A stretch of DNA of 64,000 nt from Terrimonas ginsenosidimutans (GCF_022012415.1 NZ_JAKLTR010000005.1:1-64000); one strand, 5' to 3'. Positions 36,715 to 47,072 are shown, counted from the stretch's first letter. The notes: generated from the letters alone by a model not told the origin. Numbers and translations are program-made.

Positions 36715-37719
36715 ATGAAACAGGTCATTCAGAGAATTTCTTTCACCTTATTAATGTCCGCTGCTATTTTGCCAGCTTCGCTGCTTGCACAGTCGGACAA
36801 GAACAAAGATTCAAAAGACGCGGAGCAGATCATTATCACGCTTAAGGGAGACACCAAAGAAACATTGGTCCTTGAGCTGAAAGGTGACAAGCTTACAGTT
36901 AACGGAAAAGATGTTAAAGACCTGGATGGCGACGTTTCGGTTCAGCGTAATAAGATCAAGGATGTGAAATCTCTGGCGATCACAAGAGGCGGTGGTAATC
37001 GCTATTCATATAATTATAACAACGACAATTTCAACTCCCTTGCGTTTGATGACAACCGCGCAATGCTGGGTGTTACATCTGAAAAAGTGGACAATGGTGC
37101 GGAAGTACGGGAAGTAACAACGGGAAGCGCTGCTGAAAAGATTGGATTGAAAAAAGGAGACGTGATCACTAAGATCGATGATAAAAAGATCGACTCTCCG
37201 GATGATCTGTCTGCTGCTGTCAGAAAACACAAAGCAGGAGAGAAAGTAACGGTTACTTATCTGCGGGACAAAAAAGAACAGAAAGGCGTAGCCGAGCTTA
37301 CAAAATGGAAAGGCGTTACGGTGTATGGTAATAGCCCGGAAAATTTCCAGTTTGATCTTGGTGACCTTGGTGATCTGAGTAAGATTACTCCACGAATCAA
37401 CAATAATTTCGGGCAGAACTGGAGCTGGTCCGGTGGCAATGGCCAGAAACTTGGCCTCTCCGTACAGGATTCAGAAGACGGAAAAGGCGTGAAAGTGATT
37501 AATCTCGATGATGAAGGAAGTGCTGCGAAGAGCGGTCTGAAAGAAGACGATGTGATCACAGAAATAGACGGAAAAGCGGTAAACAGTGCTGACGAAGTTG
37601 CTAAAATCGTTCGCGAAAGCCGTGAAAAGATCAGTATCAACGTAAAACTGCTGCGTGACGGGAAGGCCCAGTCCTTAGACGTGAAGATCCCGCGTAAGCT
37701 GAAAACAGCGAATCTTTAA
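36715..37719 (+). CDS. Exported protein with two PDZ domains
   Basis: The 334-residue protein has a signal peptide (cleavage after LLAQS, about residue 26), a beta-rich N-terminal part, and two PDZ domains at about 115-195 (LGVTSEKV, GLKKGDVITKIDDKKI) and 243-330 (LGLSVQD, GLKEDDVITEIDGKAV). There is no DegP-type trypsin domain, so it is not a protease by itself; it may be a periplasmic adaptor or chaperone that binds peptide ends. It has its own regulated-looking promoter and a terminator. Confidence 0.85.
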   Translation: MKQVIQRISFTLLMSAAILPASLLAQSDKNKDSKDAEQIIITLKGDTKETLVLELKGDKLTVNGKDVKDLDGDVSVQRNKIKDVKSLAITRGGGNRYSYNYNNDNFNSLAFDDNRAMLGVTSEKVDNGAEVREVTTGSAAEKIGLKKGDVITKIDDKKIDSPDDLSAAVRKHKAGEKVTVTYLRDKKEQKGVAELTKWKGVTVYGNSPENFQFDLGDLGDLSKITPRINNNFGQNWSWSGGNGQKLGLSVQDSEDGKGVKVINLDDEGSAAKSGLKEDDVITEIDGKAVNSADEVAKIVRESREKISINVKLLRDGKAQSLDVKIPRKLKTANL

Positions 37720-37745
37720 TTCTCTATTGCATTTATAGTTTAGTA

Positions 37746-37778
37746 AAACCCTGTACGAAAGTACGGGGTTTGTTTTTT
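37746..37778 (+). terminator. Intrinsic terminator after the PDZ gene
   Basis: AAACCCTGTAC and GTACGGGGTTT form an 11-bp stem (one G-U pair) with a GAAA tetraloop followed by GTTTTTT. Confidence 0.9.
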
Positions 37779-37803
37779 CCTCACAGCACCCGTCAAAATG
37801 GTT

Positions 37804-37811
37804 TATTTTTG
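37804..37811 (+). promoter_or_regulatory. TAnnTTTG -7 promoter element for gatB
   Basis: TATTTTTG followed by C ends 11 bases before the gatB ATG at 37823, implying a leader of only a few bases. Confidence 0.5.
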
Positions 37812-37822
37812 CCCTTCTTATC

Positions 37823-39271
37823 ATGACGGATCAATCAACATACGAAATCGTTATCGGGCTGGAAGTGCACGCGCAGCTTCTCACCCTCAGCAAATTATTC
37901 TGTGGCGACAGTATCGCTTATGGAGCGTCCCCCAACACCCAGGTCAGCCCGATCACTCTCGGGCATCCGGGAACTCTCCCCAAGATGAACAAAAAAGCGA
38001 TCGAACATGCTATTCGCATGGGCCTGGCCTGCCACTGTGAAATAGAACGGGAAAACTACTTCGCACGCAAAAATTATTTCTACCCGGATCTTCCAAAAGG
38101 GTACCAGATCTCTCAACACACGACGCCGATCTGTAAAGGCGGATATGTTGAGATCAAATCAGGCACAGAACGCAGACAGATCAGGCTGAACCGGATCCAT
38201 CTGGAAGAAGATGCAGGTAAAAGTTTGCATGATGTGGATGAGCTGAATACCTGCCTCGACTATAACCGTGCGGGCACACCACTGATCGAGATCGTTAGCG
38301 AGCCGGATCTCCGCAGCGCGGAAGAAACGGTTGCCTATCTTACTGAACTCCGCAAACTTGTCCGCTATCTCGATGTTTGTGACGGAAACATGGAAGAGGG
38401 CAGCCTTCGTTGTGATGTAAATATCTCTGTAAGAAAAAAAGGAGACACACGGCTCGGAACCAAAGTGGAAGTGAAGAACCTTAACTCTATCCGCAATGCA
38501 AAACGCGCGGTAGAAGCTGAGGCGGCGAGACTCATTGGGCTTATCGAGAATGGAGAACCGGTTCAACAACAAACCAGAAGTTTTGATGCAGATAAGGGTA
38601 CGACCTTCGCCATCCGTGATAAGGAAGATGCGGATGACTATCGTTACTTCGCGGACCCAGACCTTACTCCTTTTCAGCTCGAAGAATCTTTTATTGAAGA
38701 GATAAGATCTGCATTGCCTGTACTACAGGAAGATCGTGTAAAGAAATACACAACGGAGCTCAACCTTCCCGAGTATGATGCGCGGGTGCTGACAGACGAA
38801 AAAGAGCTTGCTGAATATTACGAGGCAACCATTGTGCATACCACCCTTTATAAAGCTGCGGCAAACTGGATGCTTGGTCCTGTAAAATCATGGATGAATG
38901 AACATAACAGGTCCATCGCTGAATTTCCAATTCAGCCTGCGCAACTGGCCACACTCATACAGTTGACCGACGAAGGAAAACTCAGCTTCTCTGTTGCTTC
39001 CACAAAATTATTCTCTTACCTGCTGGCGAATCCAACGGTTGAGCCATTAAAAGCCGCGGAACAACAAAATCTCCTGCAACAATCCAATGCCGGTTCATTA
39101 GAGCCCATCATTGACGAAGTGTTGCTGAAATTCAAAGACAAAGTTGCCGAATATAAAAAAGGCAAAAAAGGTGTGCTATCGCTTTTTGTAGGAGAAGTAA
39201 TGAAGCGTTCGAAGGGAAAGGCTGATCCAAAAGTGACCAATGAAATTATTTTAGAGAAACTCAAAAACTAA
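37823..39271 (+). CDS. gatB: Asp-tRNA(Asn)/Glu-tRNA(Gln) amidotransferase subunit B
   Basis: GatB is the tRNA-binding kinase subunit of the GatCAB complex that converts Glu-tRNA(Gln) or Asp-tRNA(Asn) to the amidated form. The 482-residue protein has IGLEVHAQL near the start, YPDLPKGYQISQ, HLEEDAGKS, DYNRAGTPLIEIVSEPD and EVKNLNSIRNA, and a C-terminal YqeY-like helical domain. gatA and gatC are not in the window. Confidence 0.96.
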   Translation: MTDQSTYEIVIGLEVHAQLLTLSKLFCGDSIAYGASPNTQVSPITLGHPGTLPKMNKKAIEHAIRMGLACHCEIERENYFARKNYFYPDLPKGYQISQHTTPICKGGYVEIKSGTERRQIRLNRIHLEEDAGKSLHDVDELNTCLDYNRAGTPLIEIVSEPDLRSAEETVAYLTELRKLVRYLDVCDGNMEEGSLRCDVNISVRKKGDTRLGTKVEVKNLNSIRNAKRAVEAEAARLIGLIENGEPVQQQTRSFDADKGTTFAIRDKEDADDYRYFADPDLTPFQLEESFIEEIRSALPVLQEDRVKKYTTELNLPEYDARVLTDEKELAEYYEATIVHTTLYKAAANWMLGPVKSWMNEHNRSIAEFPIQPAQLATLIQLTDEGKLSFSVASTKLFSYLLANPTVEPLKAAEQQNLLQQSNAGSLEPIIDEVLLKFKDKVAEYKKGKKGVLSLFVGEVMKRSKGKADPKVTNEIILEKLKN

Positions 39272-39321
39272 AAGCTGTATTCCTGTATTATACAGGAGTG
39301 CTCTAAAAAATTGAATCGTTT

Positions 39322-40500
39322 ATGCAAAGATTGATCATTACCATTCTTGCCGGTGTTTTACTGGTTGCGTGTGAGAACAAATCCGGCTCGAAGTATTTTG
39401 AGGTGTCGGGAATTATCGCCAACTCCAATGCTAAATATATTTATCTGGAAAAAGCTCCTGCTAATTCGAGGGTTCCATCTGTAGAAGACTCTGTTAAGCT
39501 TGAGCCGGGTGGAAAGTTTGTGCTGATCGCAAAGCCGGACGAAGCGGCTGTTTTTAATCTGCGGCTTGATCAGAACATGTACCCTGTAGCCTCTGTGATC
39601 AATGATACTGATAAAGTAAAACTGACCATTCAGCTGAATAAAGAAAACCAGCAATTCGCAGATAAATACGAAGTGCAGGGGTCCCCGGCAAGCCAGGAGA
39701 TGAAAGAGTTCATGTATGCGTTCGGCAACAGTCTTCAGGGCATTTATGGTTATTTGCGTCAGGCCGAAACACTGCGTAAAGAGGGTGCAGCGGATAGTGT
39801 GCTCTTTCCTATCATGACGAAGAAACGGGAACTGGCCGAACAAGTAAAGCAGCTTACTCTTGCTTCTCTGGCTAAGGTATCAAACCCCGCACTTGCAATA
39901 TTTGAATTGGGTTACTATCAAACTGCTGCGAATGAAGGGAGTTTTGGACTGGAACCATTATCAAATGAAACGGTAAGTGAACTTATTGCTTCCGCTGCGA
40001 AGAAATTTCCCGGACATTCAGGTGTTGCAGATGTCAAAAAGACTTTAGATGAACAGGCGCAACGTGCGCAGGCCGCCAGCTGGATCGGCAAAGAGGCGCC
40101 GGATTTTGAATTGCCGGACGTGAATGGAACTCCGGTAAAATTGAGTTCTTTCCGTGGAAAATATGTGCTGGTAGATTTTTGGGCAAGCTGGTGTGGTCCA
40201 TGCCGTGCTGAAAACCCTGCAGTGGTACAAGCGTTCAATAAATTCAAAGGCAGAAATTTTACCGTGCTGGGTGTGTCTCTTGACCGTCCCGGGCAAAAAG
40301 AGAACTGGTTGCAGGCGATCAAAGACGACAAACTTAACTGGACGCAGGTGAGTGATCTTCAGTTCTGGAGTAGTGCGGTGGTCGGCCTTTATCATTTTGA
40401 CGGCATCCCGTTCAACATACTGGTAGATCCGCAGGGAAGGGTTGTGGCGGAAGGATTGAGAGGAAGTATGCTGGAAGCAAAGTTATCGGAAGTATTATGA
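39322..40500 (+). CDS. TlpA-like thioredoxin lipoprotein with DUF4369-type N-terminus
   Basis: The 392-residue protein has a lipoprotein signal (AGVLLVAC, Cys near residue 18), a DUF4369-like beta domain (about 25-130), a helical linker, and a C-terminal TlpA/AhpC-TSA domain (about 255-392) with the active site WASWCGPC (C291, C294). It probably acts as a periplasmic thiol-disulfide reductase. It follows gatB by 50 bp. Such proteins are numerous in Bacteroidetes and their specific partners are unknown. Confidence 0.9.
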   Translation: MQRLIITILAGVLLVACENKSGSKYFEVSGIIANSNAKYIYLEKAPANSRVPSVEDSVKLEPGGKFVLIAKPDEAAVFNLRLDQNMYPVASVINDTDKVKLTIQLNKENQQFADKYEVQGSPASQEMKEFMYAFGNSLQGIYGYLRQAETLRKEGAADSVLFPIMTKKRELAEQVKQLTLASLAKVSNPALAIFELGYYQTAANEGSFGLEPLSNETVSELIASAAKKFPGHSGVADVKKTLDEQAQRAQAASWIGKEAPDFELPDVNGTPVKLSSFRGKYVLVDFWASWCGPCRAENPAVVQAFNKFKGRNFTVLGVSLDRPGQKENWLQAIKDDKLNWTQVSDLQFWSSAVVGLYHFDGIPFNILVDPQGRVVAEGLRGSMLEAKLSEVL

Positions 40501-40518
40501 TCTCAGCTTAGACGAAAG

Positions 40519-40564
40519 CAAAAGAAAAAGGAAGCATTGGTTAAAATGCTTCCTTTTTCTTTTG
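40519..40564. terminator. Bidirectional terminator between convergent genes
   Basis: Arms 40519-40538 and 40545-40564 form a perfect 20-bp stem with a six-base loop. T-rich arms on each strand allow termination in both directions, between the TlpA-like gene and the PUL-like lipoprotein. Confidence 0.88.
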
Positions 40565-40576
40565 CGAGAGATTCTC

Positions 40577-41422
40577 TTATCTGGCCATTGTCATTTCCCA
40601 TCTGGCCATAAGACCGGCAGATGTAAAGAGATCAATGTAGATCGTAAAGGTTGGAGTACAGTATGTAAAGAAACTGGTTGTTCCTGGCGTCGTTCTTACA
40701 GAAATAGGTAAACCTGTTGAGGTTTGTACAAATCCTGTAGCCTGTGGATCGATCGTAACACTAAATGAACCCGGCGTGGAATAGTCAAATTTTGCCAGCG
40801 CTTCGATGCCGCTATCATAAAGATTGGTAATAGTTGCAGTCGACGATGTAGTATTTACTCGCGTTACTCCAGTAATGGTAGATGTGTATGGTCCGTAGCT
40901 TCCATCCTCATATGTCTGGGTATAGTTTCCTGACATATTTGCAAACACAACGTCAGATTCCAGACACTGTGCGATGTTAAGCGTAAACCTACTGTTCAGC
41001 GTAGGTGAAGCATCAGCAGCGTCTGCAAACGCAAAACGAACTGTATCCCTTCTTCCGCTGGAGTATTGACTAAAGGCACCGGTTACAACGATCGTGTCTG
41101 TGATCTTGCCAGGAGCAAAATTCAGGGTCTTCGTATATGTGTAATGTGTTCCCTCAACCGCTCCTGTGGTAGATGTCGCAACAATATTTACTGTCCGTGT
41201 TTTGCCACTTGTTAACGGCTGCGTCAGGCCGACAGGAATTTTATAAATAGTTGTCGGTGTAAGAATGCTGTAGTTAGCTGAAGAAGCTGCCGGGAGGAAT
41301 AGAGCATATTCTCCTGGGTTGAGGGTTTCCGCATTTTCATCTTTCATACAGCCGGACATTGCTGTGATCAGCAACAGCATAAAGCTGAAGGCCAAAGAAA
41401 TTTTTTTAATTGAAGTTATCAT
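40577..41422 (-). CDS. SusCD-associated lipoprotein (DUF1735/DUF4843-like)
   Basis: The 281-residue protein has a lipoprotein signal (LLLITAMSGC, Cys near residue 25) and a beta-rich body: an N-terminal Calx-beta/DUF1735-like part with VEGTHYTY and FAPGKITDTIVV, and a C-terminal part rich in Thr and Ser. It lies directly after susD (47 bp) at the end of the susC-susD operon, where surface-exposed glycan- or peptide-binding lipoproteins are usually encoded. The ligand is unknown. Confidence 0.75.
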   Translation of the reverse strand: MITSIKKISLAFSFMLLLITAMSGCMKDENAETLNPGEYALFLPAASSANYSILTPTTIYKIPVGLTQPLTSGKTRTVNIVATSTTGAVEGTHYTYTKTLNFAPGKITDTIVVTGAFSQYSSGRRDTVRFAFADAADASPTLNSRFTLNIAQCLESDVVFANMSGNYTQTYEDGSYGPYTSTITGVTRVNTTSSTATITNLYDSGIEALAKFDYSTPGSFSVTIDPQATGFVQTSTGLPISVRTTPGTTSFFTYCTPTFTIYIDLFTSAGLMARWEMTMAR

Positions 41423-41469
41423 TTGATACCTTTTTTAAGTAGTTAAATTAGTTCGTTGCGCTGCGGGCA

Positions 41470-42957
41470 TTAGTAGCCCGGGTTCTGTTGAATGTTATCA
41501 TTCACAGATCTTTCATCGAAAGGAATTGGGAGAGCCCATTCTCTTGCGTTAGATGCCAGCGTACAAACTGCCGGAGAAATGCTTGGGTTTCCGCAACCGC
41601 CAGCACGGACAATTGTTCTTGTGGTTCTTTTGAGATCGAAGAAACGATGTCCTTCTCCGAAGAGTTCTCTTCTTCTTTCATTTGCGATCGCAGTCAGTAG
41701 TGCAGCGCCGGTCAGGTTCTCATTAGTATAGTTGGTGATCCTTGCAGCACGCAGTACATTCAGATCATTCATGGCAGCAGTTTCCTGTGCGGGACTTGTT
41801 CTTGCACGTGCTTCAGCACGGATCAGGTACATTTCACCGGTGCGGAATACAGGGAAGTTTGCATTACCATCGGTCAGTCCGGCTTTACCACGATATTTTC
41901 TCATAACGAGACGCGGACCGTTTGCCACAGCAATTGTTGCGAAATAAGCCGTGTAACGGACATCATCATTCCGGATCAGACCGGTAGTACCATCCATTGT
42001 AGCAATTTCTGCAGCAGGAGCATATGCGCTTCTGTTGTTCTGAGAGAAGTAGACGCCGCCGCCGGGGCCACCCTGACCCGCATCAAACTGTGCGTTCCAG
42101 ATGATCTCACCAGCATTCTGTTCATTATACATACCGGCAAAACTGGCGGCTGGAGCAAGCGGGCGTGCAGTGATCACATCTGACGCTGCAGTAATTGCTT
42201 CTGTGTACATTCCTGCATACAGATACACACGCGCCTGGATGGCTTTTGCGCCCGCCAGGTCAATATTAGGACGCTTGATTGTTGAAGGGTTGATCGTGGC
42301 ATCGACATTTCCCAACAGCCCTACCGCGGCAGTGAGATCCGCAATTACCCTGTCATAGAAATCTTTATTATTCAAACGGGCCGGTTTTACACTGGGAGAT
42401 ACGAGAAACTCCGTCATGTAAGGCACCGCAAGAATTGTAGTGCTGTTTCGGTCATATGAAGTTGCAAAAAAACGGAACAGGTCAAAATGGGCATGTGCTC
42501 TGATCGCAAGTGCCTGACCTTTTATGCGGTTAGCTCTTCTCTGATTGTCGGTAGTGGTGAACTTATCGATATCACGCAATACGATATTCGCGTTGGTGAT
42601 GACCGCATAAGGTGCAGCCCAGATACCTCTGACAAGTGCATCGTCTTCTGCATAGATCCAGTCGGTCAGAGATTTATAGTTTGCAAGAGACTCATTCGTC
42701 TCCAGCAGGTTGTCACTCATCATGTCGGGCATCAGTGAGAAACCTGAACCATTTCCATCTCCGTAGTAACTACCGCTTCTGAAGCGTGAATAGGCAGCGG
42801 TGAGTACTTCTTCAACCTGATCGATACTTGAAGGGTTTTCCAGTGCTTCCAGAGAGAATTCCGGTTTAAGGTCAACCAGGTCGCTTTTCGAACAACCTGT
42901 TGCAAGTGTTGCAGCCAGGACCGTTGCAGCGAAAATATGTTTAAAAACTTTTTTCAT
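41470..42957 (-). CDS. RagB/SusD family outer-membrane lipoprotein (pair 1)
   Basis: The 495-residue protein has a lipoprotein signal (LAATLATGC, Cys near residue 22) and the SusD pattern: YAVITNANIVL, IKGQALAIRAHAHFDLFRF near residue 150, and the C-terminal ERRRELFGEGHRFFDLKR and final NPGY. SusD proteins form the lid of the SusC transporter at the cell surface and bind the substrate. Pairs with the SusC encoded 25 bp upstream. Confidence 0.95.
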   Translation of the reverse strand: MKKVFKHIFAATVLAATLATGCSKSDLVDLKPEFSLEALENPSSIDQVEEVLTAAYSRFRSGSYYGDGNGSGFSLMPDMMSDNLLETNESLANYKSLTDWIYAEDDALVRGIWAAPYAVITNANIVLRDIDKFTTTDNQRRANRIKGQALAIRAHAHFDLFRFFATSYDRNSTTILAVPYMTEFLVSPSVKPARLNNKDFYDRVIADLTAAVGLLGNVDATINPSTIKRPNIDLAGAKAIQARVYLYAGMYTEAITAASDVITARPLAPAASFAGMYNEQNAGEIIWNAQFDAGQGGPGGGVYFSQNNRSAYAPAAEIATMDGTTGLIRNDDVRYTAYFATIAVANGPRLVMRKYRGKAGLTDGNANFPVFRTGEMYLIRAEARARTSPAQETAAMNDLNVLRAARITNYTNENLTGAALLTAIANERRRELFGEGHRFFDLKRTTRTIVRAGGCGNPSISPAVCTLASNAREWALPIPFDERSVNDNIQQNPGY

Positions 42958-42982
42958 ATATATTCAGTAATAATATTAGTAA

Positions 42983-45937
42983 TTAGAAACCAAGAGACAC
43001 ACCTACAGTTGTTTGAACAAGTGCAGGATACTGCGCACCTACTAACACAGGAGAGCTGCTTTCAGGATCAAAGCTTCTGAAGTTGGTTTTAGTCCACCAG
43101 TTCTGGCCCTGAACAAATATCCTTGCAGATCTGATCTTCAGTTTTGTCAACACATTTGTTGGTACAGTATAACCCAGTGTTACGTTCCGGAGACGCCAGA
43201 AGCTGCCATCTTCGAGGAAACGGGTTGTGTTAGACTGGAATGCATTACCTCCGGCTGAAGTTGGCCTTGGAATGTTGGTAACATCTCCGGGCTTCTGCCA
43301 TTCGTTCAACAATTCAATTGACATGTTGTCAAACAGGTAAGAAGGGTTTGCGAGGTTGATCATATCGTTGTTGAACACGTCCCTGTTCAGGAAGAAGTTC
43401 ACCTGTGCGCTCAGATCAAATCCTTTGTACATAACAGTGGTAGACAAACCGCCAAACCATGGGGCGTCACTTGTTCCGAATGTTCTCAGGTCAGCAGTTG
43501 AATAAGTCTGCGTCAGTGTACCTGCCTGTGTGAGGTATAGCGCATTACCGTTTGCAGCATTCACCCCAGCGTAAGGAACCAGGTAGAATGTATTGATCGG
43601 CTTGCCAACCGCGAGGATCGTTGTACCATTGATGATAGAATCATCAGGCACTGATACAACTCTGTTACGATTGTAAGTAATGTTACCTTCAACAGTCCAG
43701 CGGAAATCAGCCGTTCTGATGATATCTCCTCTGAGGGACAGCTCGATACCCTTATTGCTCAGCGTACCGCTGTTACCAGGTATTGTTGCGAATCCGGTGG
43801 TCTGGGACACAGGCTGATTGAAGTACAGGTTATTTGTTCTTCTGTCATATGCTTCGATCGTACCAGACAGGCGACGCTTAAAGAAAGCAAAGTCAACACC
43901 AAGGTTTATAGTCCGGTTAACTTCCCAGCGGTAGTTCAGGTTTCCTGGTTGAGTAAGGCTCCAACCATTCGCGCCATTGTAGCTGATACGGCCGAACTGA
44001 GGAAGGTGGCCATAGTCACCCGCAGCACTTATATAATTACCTGTTGTACCGTATGAAGCTCTTAAACGCAGGTCGTCAAGTTTGCCTGCATTTTCGAGGA
44101 AACCTTCGTCGCTAACTACCCAGGTAGCACCCACTGATCCGAAATTCTGGAACCTGTTATCAACACCCAGTCTTGAAGAACCATCACGACGGCCAACTAA
44201 AGTCAGGTAATATTTACTTTTAAAGCCATAGTTCAACAGGGCGAAGTAAGATTGAAGACCGTTCTGCGTACCGCTTCCAGAAACCTGCGGGATATAACCG
44301 TTGGTAGCATTACCGGCAGTGATACCTGTTTCATTTGTAAAGCCGTTTGTAAGACCATAACCGGTAAAGCCCATTGCCCGGAAATCCGTTTTCACTGCTT
44401 CCATGAAAATACCTCCATCGATCTCATGATCACCAAATGTCTGTTTGTAGTTAAGTGAAGTAGTTCCTGTGTAACGGAACTGGCGGTTTGCAGAACGAGC
44501 AAGACTACCATTCCCACCAGCAGCCTGTGCTCCTGTGTAGGTGGTCCTGTCATAATAGACAGATCCTTCATTCTGGGCAAAATCACCTCCCCAGTTGGTA
44601 CGCGCATATAAACCTTTCAGGAAAGGGAAATGGAATTCGAGATATGCGGAGCCTACGCCTTTGAACTGGAGAGTTTGTCTTTGGTTAACAAAGAGCTCCA
44701 TTGCAGCGTTTGGCTGACCTGATGTAAGAACACCTACGCCACCAAGTTGCTGGTAGTCGCCGGTATTTGGATCGATCGCGCGTTCATATGGATTTGACCA
44801 ACGGATCGCATTCAGTGGAGAACCGATATAGGCAGTTGCTTCATCAGTACCTCTGATCTTTGAGTAACCCACCTGCATGCTCACACCGAAGCGCCAGTTC
44901 TTGATCGTATTGTCCACATTCACACGGGCAGTATAACGTTTCAAACCTGTTTGCTGAACGATACCTTCCTGGTCGAGATAAGAAAGAGAAGCGTAGAATC
45001 TGCTGTTTGCAGTACCACCACTTGCGCTCAGCTGATGCTGTTGTGTAACACCTGTCTGGAACAAGGCATCTCTCCAGTTGAAGTTTACGTTACGCAAGCT
45101 GTCTGCTTCAGCAGCAGACCAACCGTAAGGGTTACCACGGCGCAACTCATAGTCGATCTTTTGTGCGCTGTTCATAACGATCAGCCTGTCATCAGGCAAT
45201 TGGCTGTAACCAAGTTGCATGTCATAATTCAGGTTAAGCTGACCAGCGCGGCCACGGCGTGTCGTGATAACGATCACACCATTTGCTCCACGCGAACCGT
45301 ACATCGCAGTACCGACCGCATCTTTCAGGATCTCGATCCTGTCAAAGTCTCCCTGGTTCATGCTGGCGAAATCGGCAGCCGAGATCTCGATACCGTCCAT
45401 GATATACAATGGAACGTTACCTCCACTGATCGAACCATTACCACGAACACGGACAACCGCATTCGCACCAGGCTGACCACTATTCGCAACTACAGATACA
45501 CCGGAAGCTTTACCCTGTAAGGCCTGGTCGAAAGATCCGAAAGGCTGCTTACGGACGTCTTCTGCAGTTACAGAGACGGTTGCGCCGGAGAATTTCTTTT
45601 TTTGTGTAGTAGTGTAACCCGTTACGATCACATTTTCAAGATCAGTAGCAGCAGCCCTGAGCGATGCATTGACCTCTGTTTTTGTCCCGATGTCTACTGA
45701 AGTTGGTTCAAAACCGACACTTGAGAAAAGCAGTGCGGTTGCTGAAGCCGGAACGGCTAATGAGTAGGAGCCATCTGTACCTGTTGTAGCCCCAACACTT
45801 GTTCCTCTGACGACGACAGATGCATTGGGCAGGGGATTGCCCTTATCATCTCTCACAGTTCCTCTGATTGTTTTTTGCGCCAATACCTGACCTGCAAAAA
45901 GCAGAACGGCTATTAGCCCTAGCAACAGTTTTCTCAT
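42983..45937 (-). CDS. SusC/RagA family TonB-dependent transporter (pair 1)
   Basis: The 984-residue outer-membrane protein has a signal peptide (cleavage after VLAQ), a carboxypeptidase regulatory-like beta domain (about 23-105), a TonB box region, a plug domain with PLYIMDGIEI and MYGSRGANGVIVITT, and a C-terminal beta-barrel ending in GVSLGF. It imports ligands captured by its SusD partner using TonB energy. No sigma/anti-sigma pair, SusR or hydrolase gene is adjacent. Its leader and N-terminus resemble those of the second SusC. Confidence 0.95.
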   Translation of the reverse strand: MRKLLLGLIAVLLFAGQVLAQKTIRGTVRDDKGNPLPNASVVVRGTSVGATTGTDGSYSLAVPASATALLFSSVGFEPTSVDIGTKTEVNASLRAAATDLENVIVTGYTTTQKKKFSGATVSVTAEDVRKQPFGSFDQALQGKASGVSVVANSGQPGANAVVRVRGNGSISGGNVPLYIMDGIEISAADFASMNQGDFDRIEILKDAVGTAMYGSRGANGVIVITTRRGRAGQLNLNYDMQLGYSQLPDDRLIVMNSAQKIDYELRRGNPYGWSAAEADSLRNVNFNWRDALFQTGVTQQHQLSASGGTANSRFYASLSYLDQEGIVQQTGLKRYTARVNVDNTIKNWRFGVSMQVGYSKIRGTDEATAYIGSPLNAIRWSNPYERAIDPNTGDYQQLGGVGVLTSGQPNAAMELFVNQRQTLQFKGVGSAYLEFHFPFLKGLYARTNWGGDFAQNEGSVYYDRTTYTGAQAAGGNGSLARSANRQFRYTGTTSLNYKQTFGDHEIDGGIFMEAVKTDFRAMGFTGYGLTNGFTNETGITAGNATNGYIPQVSGSGTQNGLQSYFALLNYGFKSKYYLTLVGRRDGSSRLGVDNRFQNFGSVGATWVVSDEGFLENAGKLDDLRLRASYGTTGNYISAAGDYGHLPQFGRISYNGANGWSLTQPGNLNYRWEVNRTINLGVDFAFFKRRLSGTIEAYDRRTNNLYFNQPVSQTTGFATIPGNSGTLSNKGIELSLRGDIIRTADFRWTVEGNITYNRNRVVSVPDDSIINGTTILAVGKPINTFYLVPYAGVNAANGNALYLTQAGTLTQTYSTADLRTFGTSDAPWFGGLSTTVMYKGFDLSAQVNFFLNRDVFNNDMINLANPSYLFDNMSIELLNEWQKPGDVTNIPRPTSAGGNAFQSNTTRFLEDGSFWRLRNVTLGYTVPTNVLTKLKIRSARIFVQGQNWWTKTNFRSFDPESSSPVLVGAQYPALVQTTVGVSLGF

Positions 45938-46193
45938 TTGCGTATTTAGTTTTTAAAAAATAAAAAAAGTGTACACACTTCCTATAAAAAGGTTCTCAAA
46001 ATAGAGAAACCCTTCTATAAATGATTTTGGTAGAAAAAATCTAATAATGATGTGAACGGTCCCAGAGCTGACAATACCTTAGACAAAAAAGGATATCAAA
46101 TTGCTGCATCGTGTTTAATCGCTAGAAAACAAAAAAATACAAATTAAAAAACTGTTAATATGTATTTGTAGTTCTTGTTCACGGATGCTCGCC

Positions 46194-46868
46194 TTACTGC
46201 AACGTTAGAAAATATTCGAAAACATTAATGAGGTCCGCTTCCGTTTTGAAACGGAACTTCTTCTCCTCAATGTAAGTTGCGACCTGTTGTTGCTTACTGC
46301 CAAACAGGGCAGCAACAGCATTTTTATTCTGCTCCACTTTCTGTAGAGCCTGGCCTGTAAAAACAGCGAAAAAGCTTTCCCGCTTTTTATAAGTTCGGGT
46401 GATCCCACTTTCGCCATAGCCGCGTGTTTCTGTGTAAGTGATGGAGATCTGCTTCAGCAGTTTCAGCTTTTCATTGTTGACCAGCACCTGGTATACAGGA
46501 GTTCGTGTTACGTTGATAGAGGCACCCTGGCCGTCCAGGAAGATCTCCTGGGATCCGGGCTTCATGATCTTCATGCTCTTTACGGGAGTAGAAACAGCCA
46601 TTTCATTGCCTGCGTCATCAGTAAACAGGATCTGATTATCGGCAAGGTTCAACCGGGCTTTTACATTATTGTAAACCTTGTTATTCTGAAAGATGATCTC
46701 TGAGGGGTAATATTCTTCAAATAAGAAGGGGCTTCCATCGGAAATGTAGTTTCCAGCGGTAGTTATCAAGGGGCGTCCATTGGCATCGGTGACGAATGGT
46801 GTGTTTTGTTGTGCGCAAACAATACCACTATAGCCAATCAGACAGAGAACGGTGATTTTTTTAAGCAT
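46194..46868 (-). CDS. Small exported protein, paralogue B of the SusCD cluster
   Basis: The 224-residue protein has a signal peptide (cleavage after VCAQ, residue 19). The body is mixed alpha/beta: an N-terminal half with short strands, a VYQVLVNNEKLKLLKQ segment, and a C-terminal lysine-rich helix ending KFRFKTEADLINVFEYF. It shares this layout with the protein at 48006-48665, which ends with the similar YIKERKLNLKKEKDIAEAVQYY. Function and family name are unknown. It lies alone between the decayed paralogue and susC pair 1. Confidence 0.65.
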   Translation of the reverse strand: MLKKITVLCLIGYSGIVCAQQNTPFVTDANGRPLITTAGNYISDGSPFLFEEYYPSEIIFQNNKVYNNVKARLNLADNQILFTDDAGNEMAVSTPVKSMKIMKPGSQEIFLDGQGASINVTRTPVYQVLVNNEKLKLLKQISITYTETRGYGESGITRTYKKRESFFAVFTGQALQKVEQNKNAVAALFGSKQQQVATYIEEKKFRFKTEADLINVFEYFLTLQ

Positions 46869-47047
46869 AGGTTGAATATTTCGAAAAATTGGCGATGTGT
46901 AATGTAAAGAATTTTTCTATTGAAATGTTAAAATCTGTTTAAAAAATTGATTGATAGCGATTTATGGGATACATGTTTCTTCCTTCTGCGCCCAGATGGT
47001 CCATCGCCGCACAGGATTTTAATTCCAAAAGGATATGGATGGGTATC

Positions 47048-47072
47048 AAAAAAGCCCGCGATTGCGGGCTTT
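47048..47072 (-). terminator. Terminator within the decayed paralogue region
   Basis: AAAGCCCGC and GCGGGCTTT form a 9-bp stem with a four-base loop; on the minus strand a T run follows. It lies just downstream of the homologous end of the pseudogene, suggesting it once ended that gene's transcript. The open frame now reads through it. Confidence 0.8.
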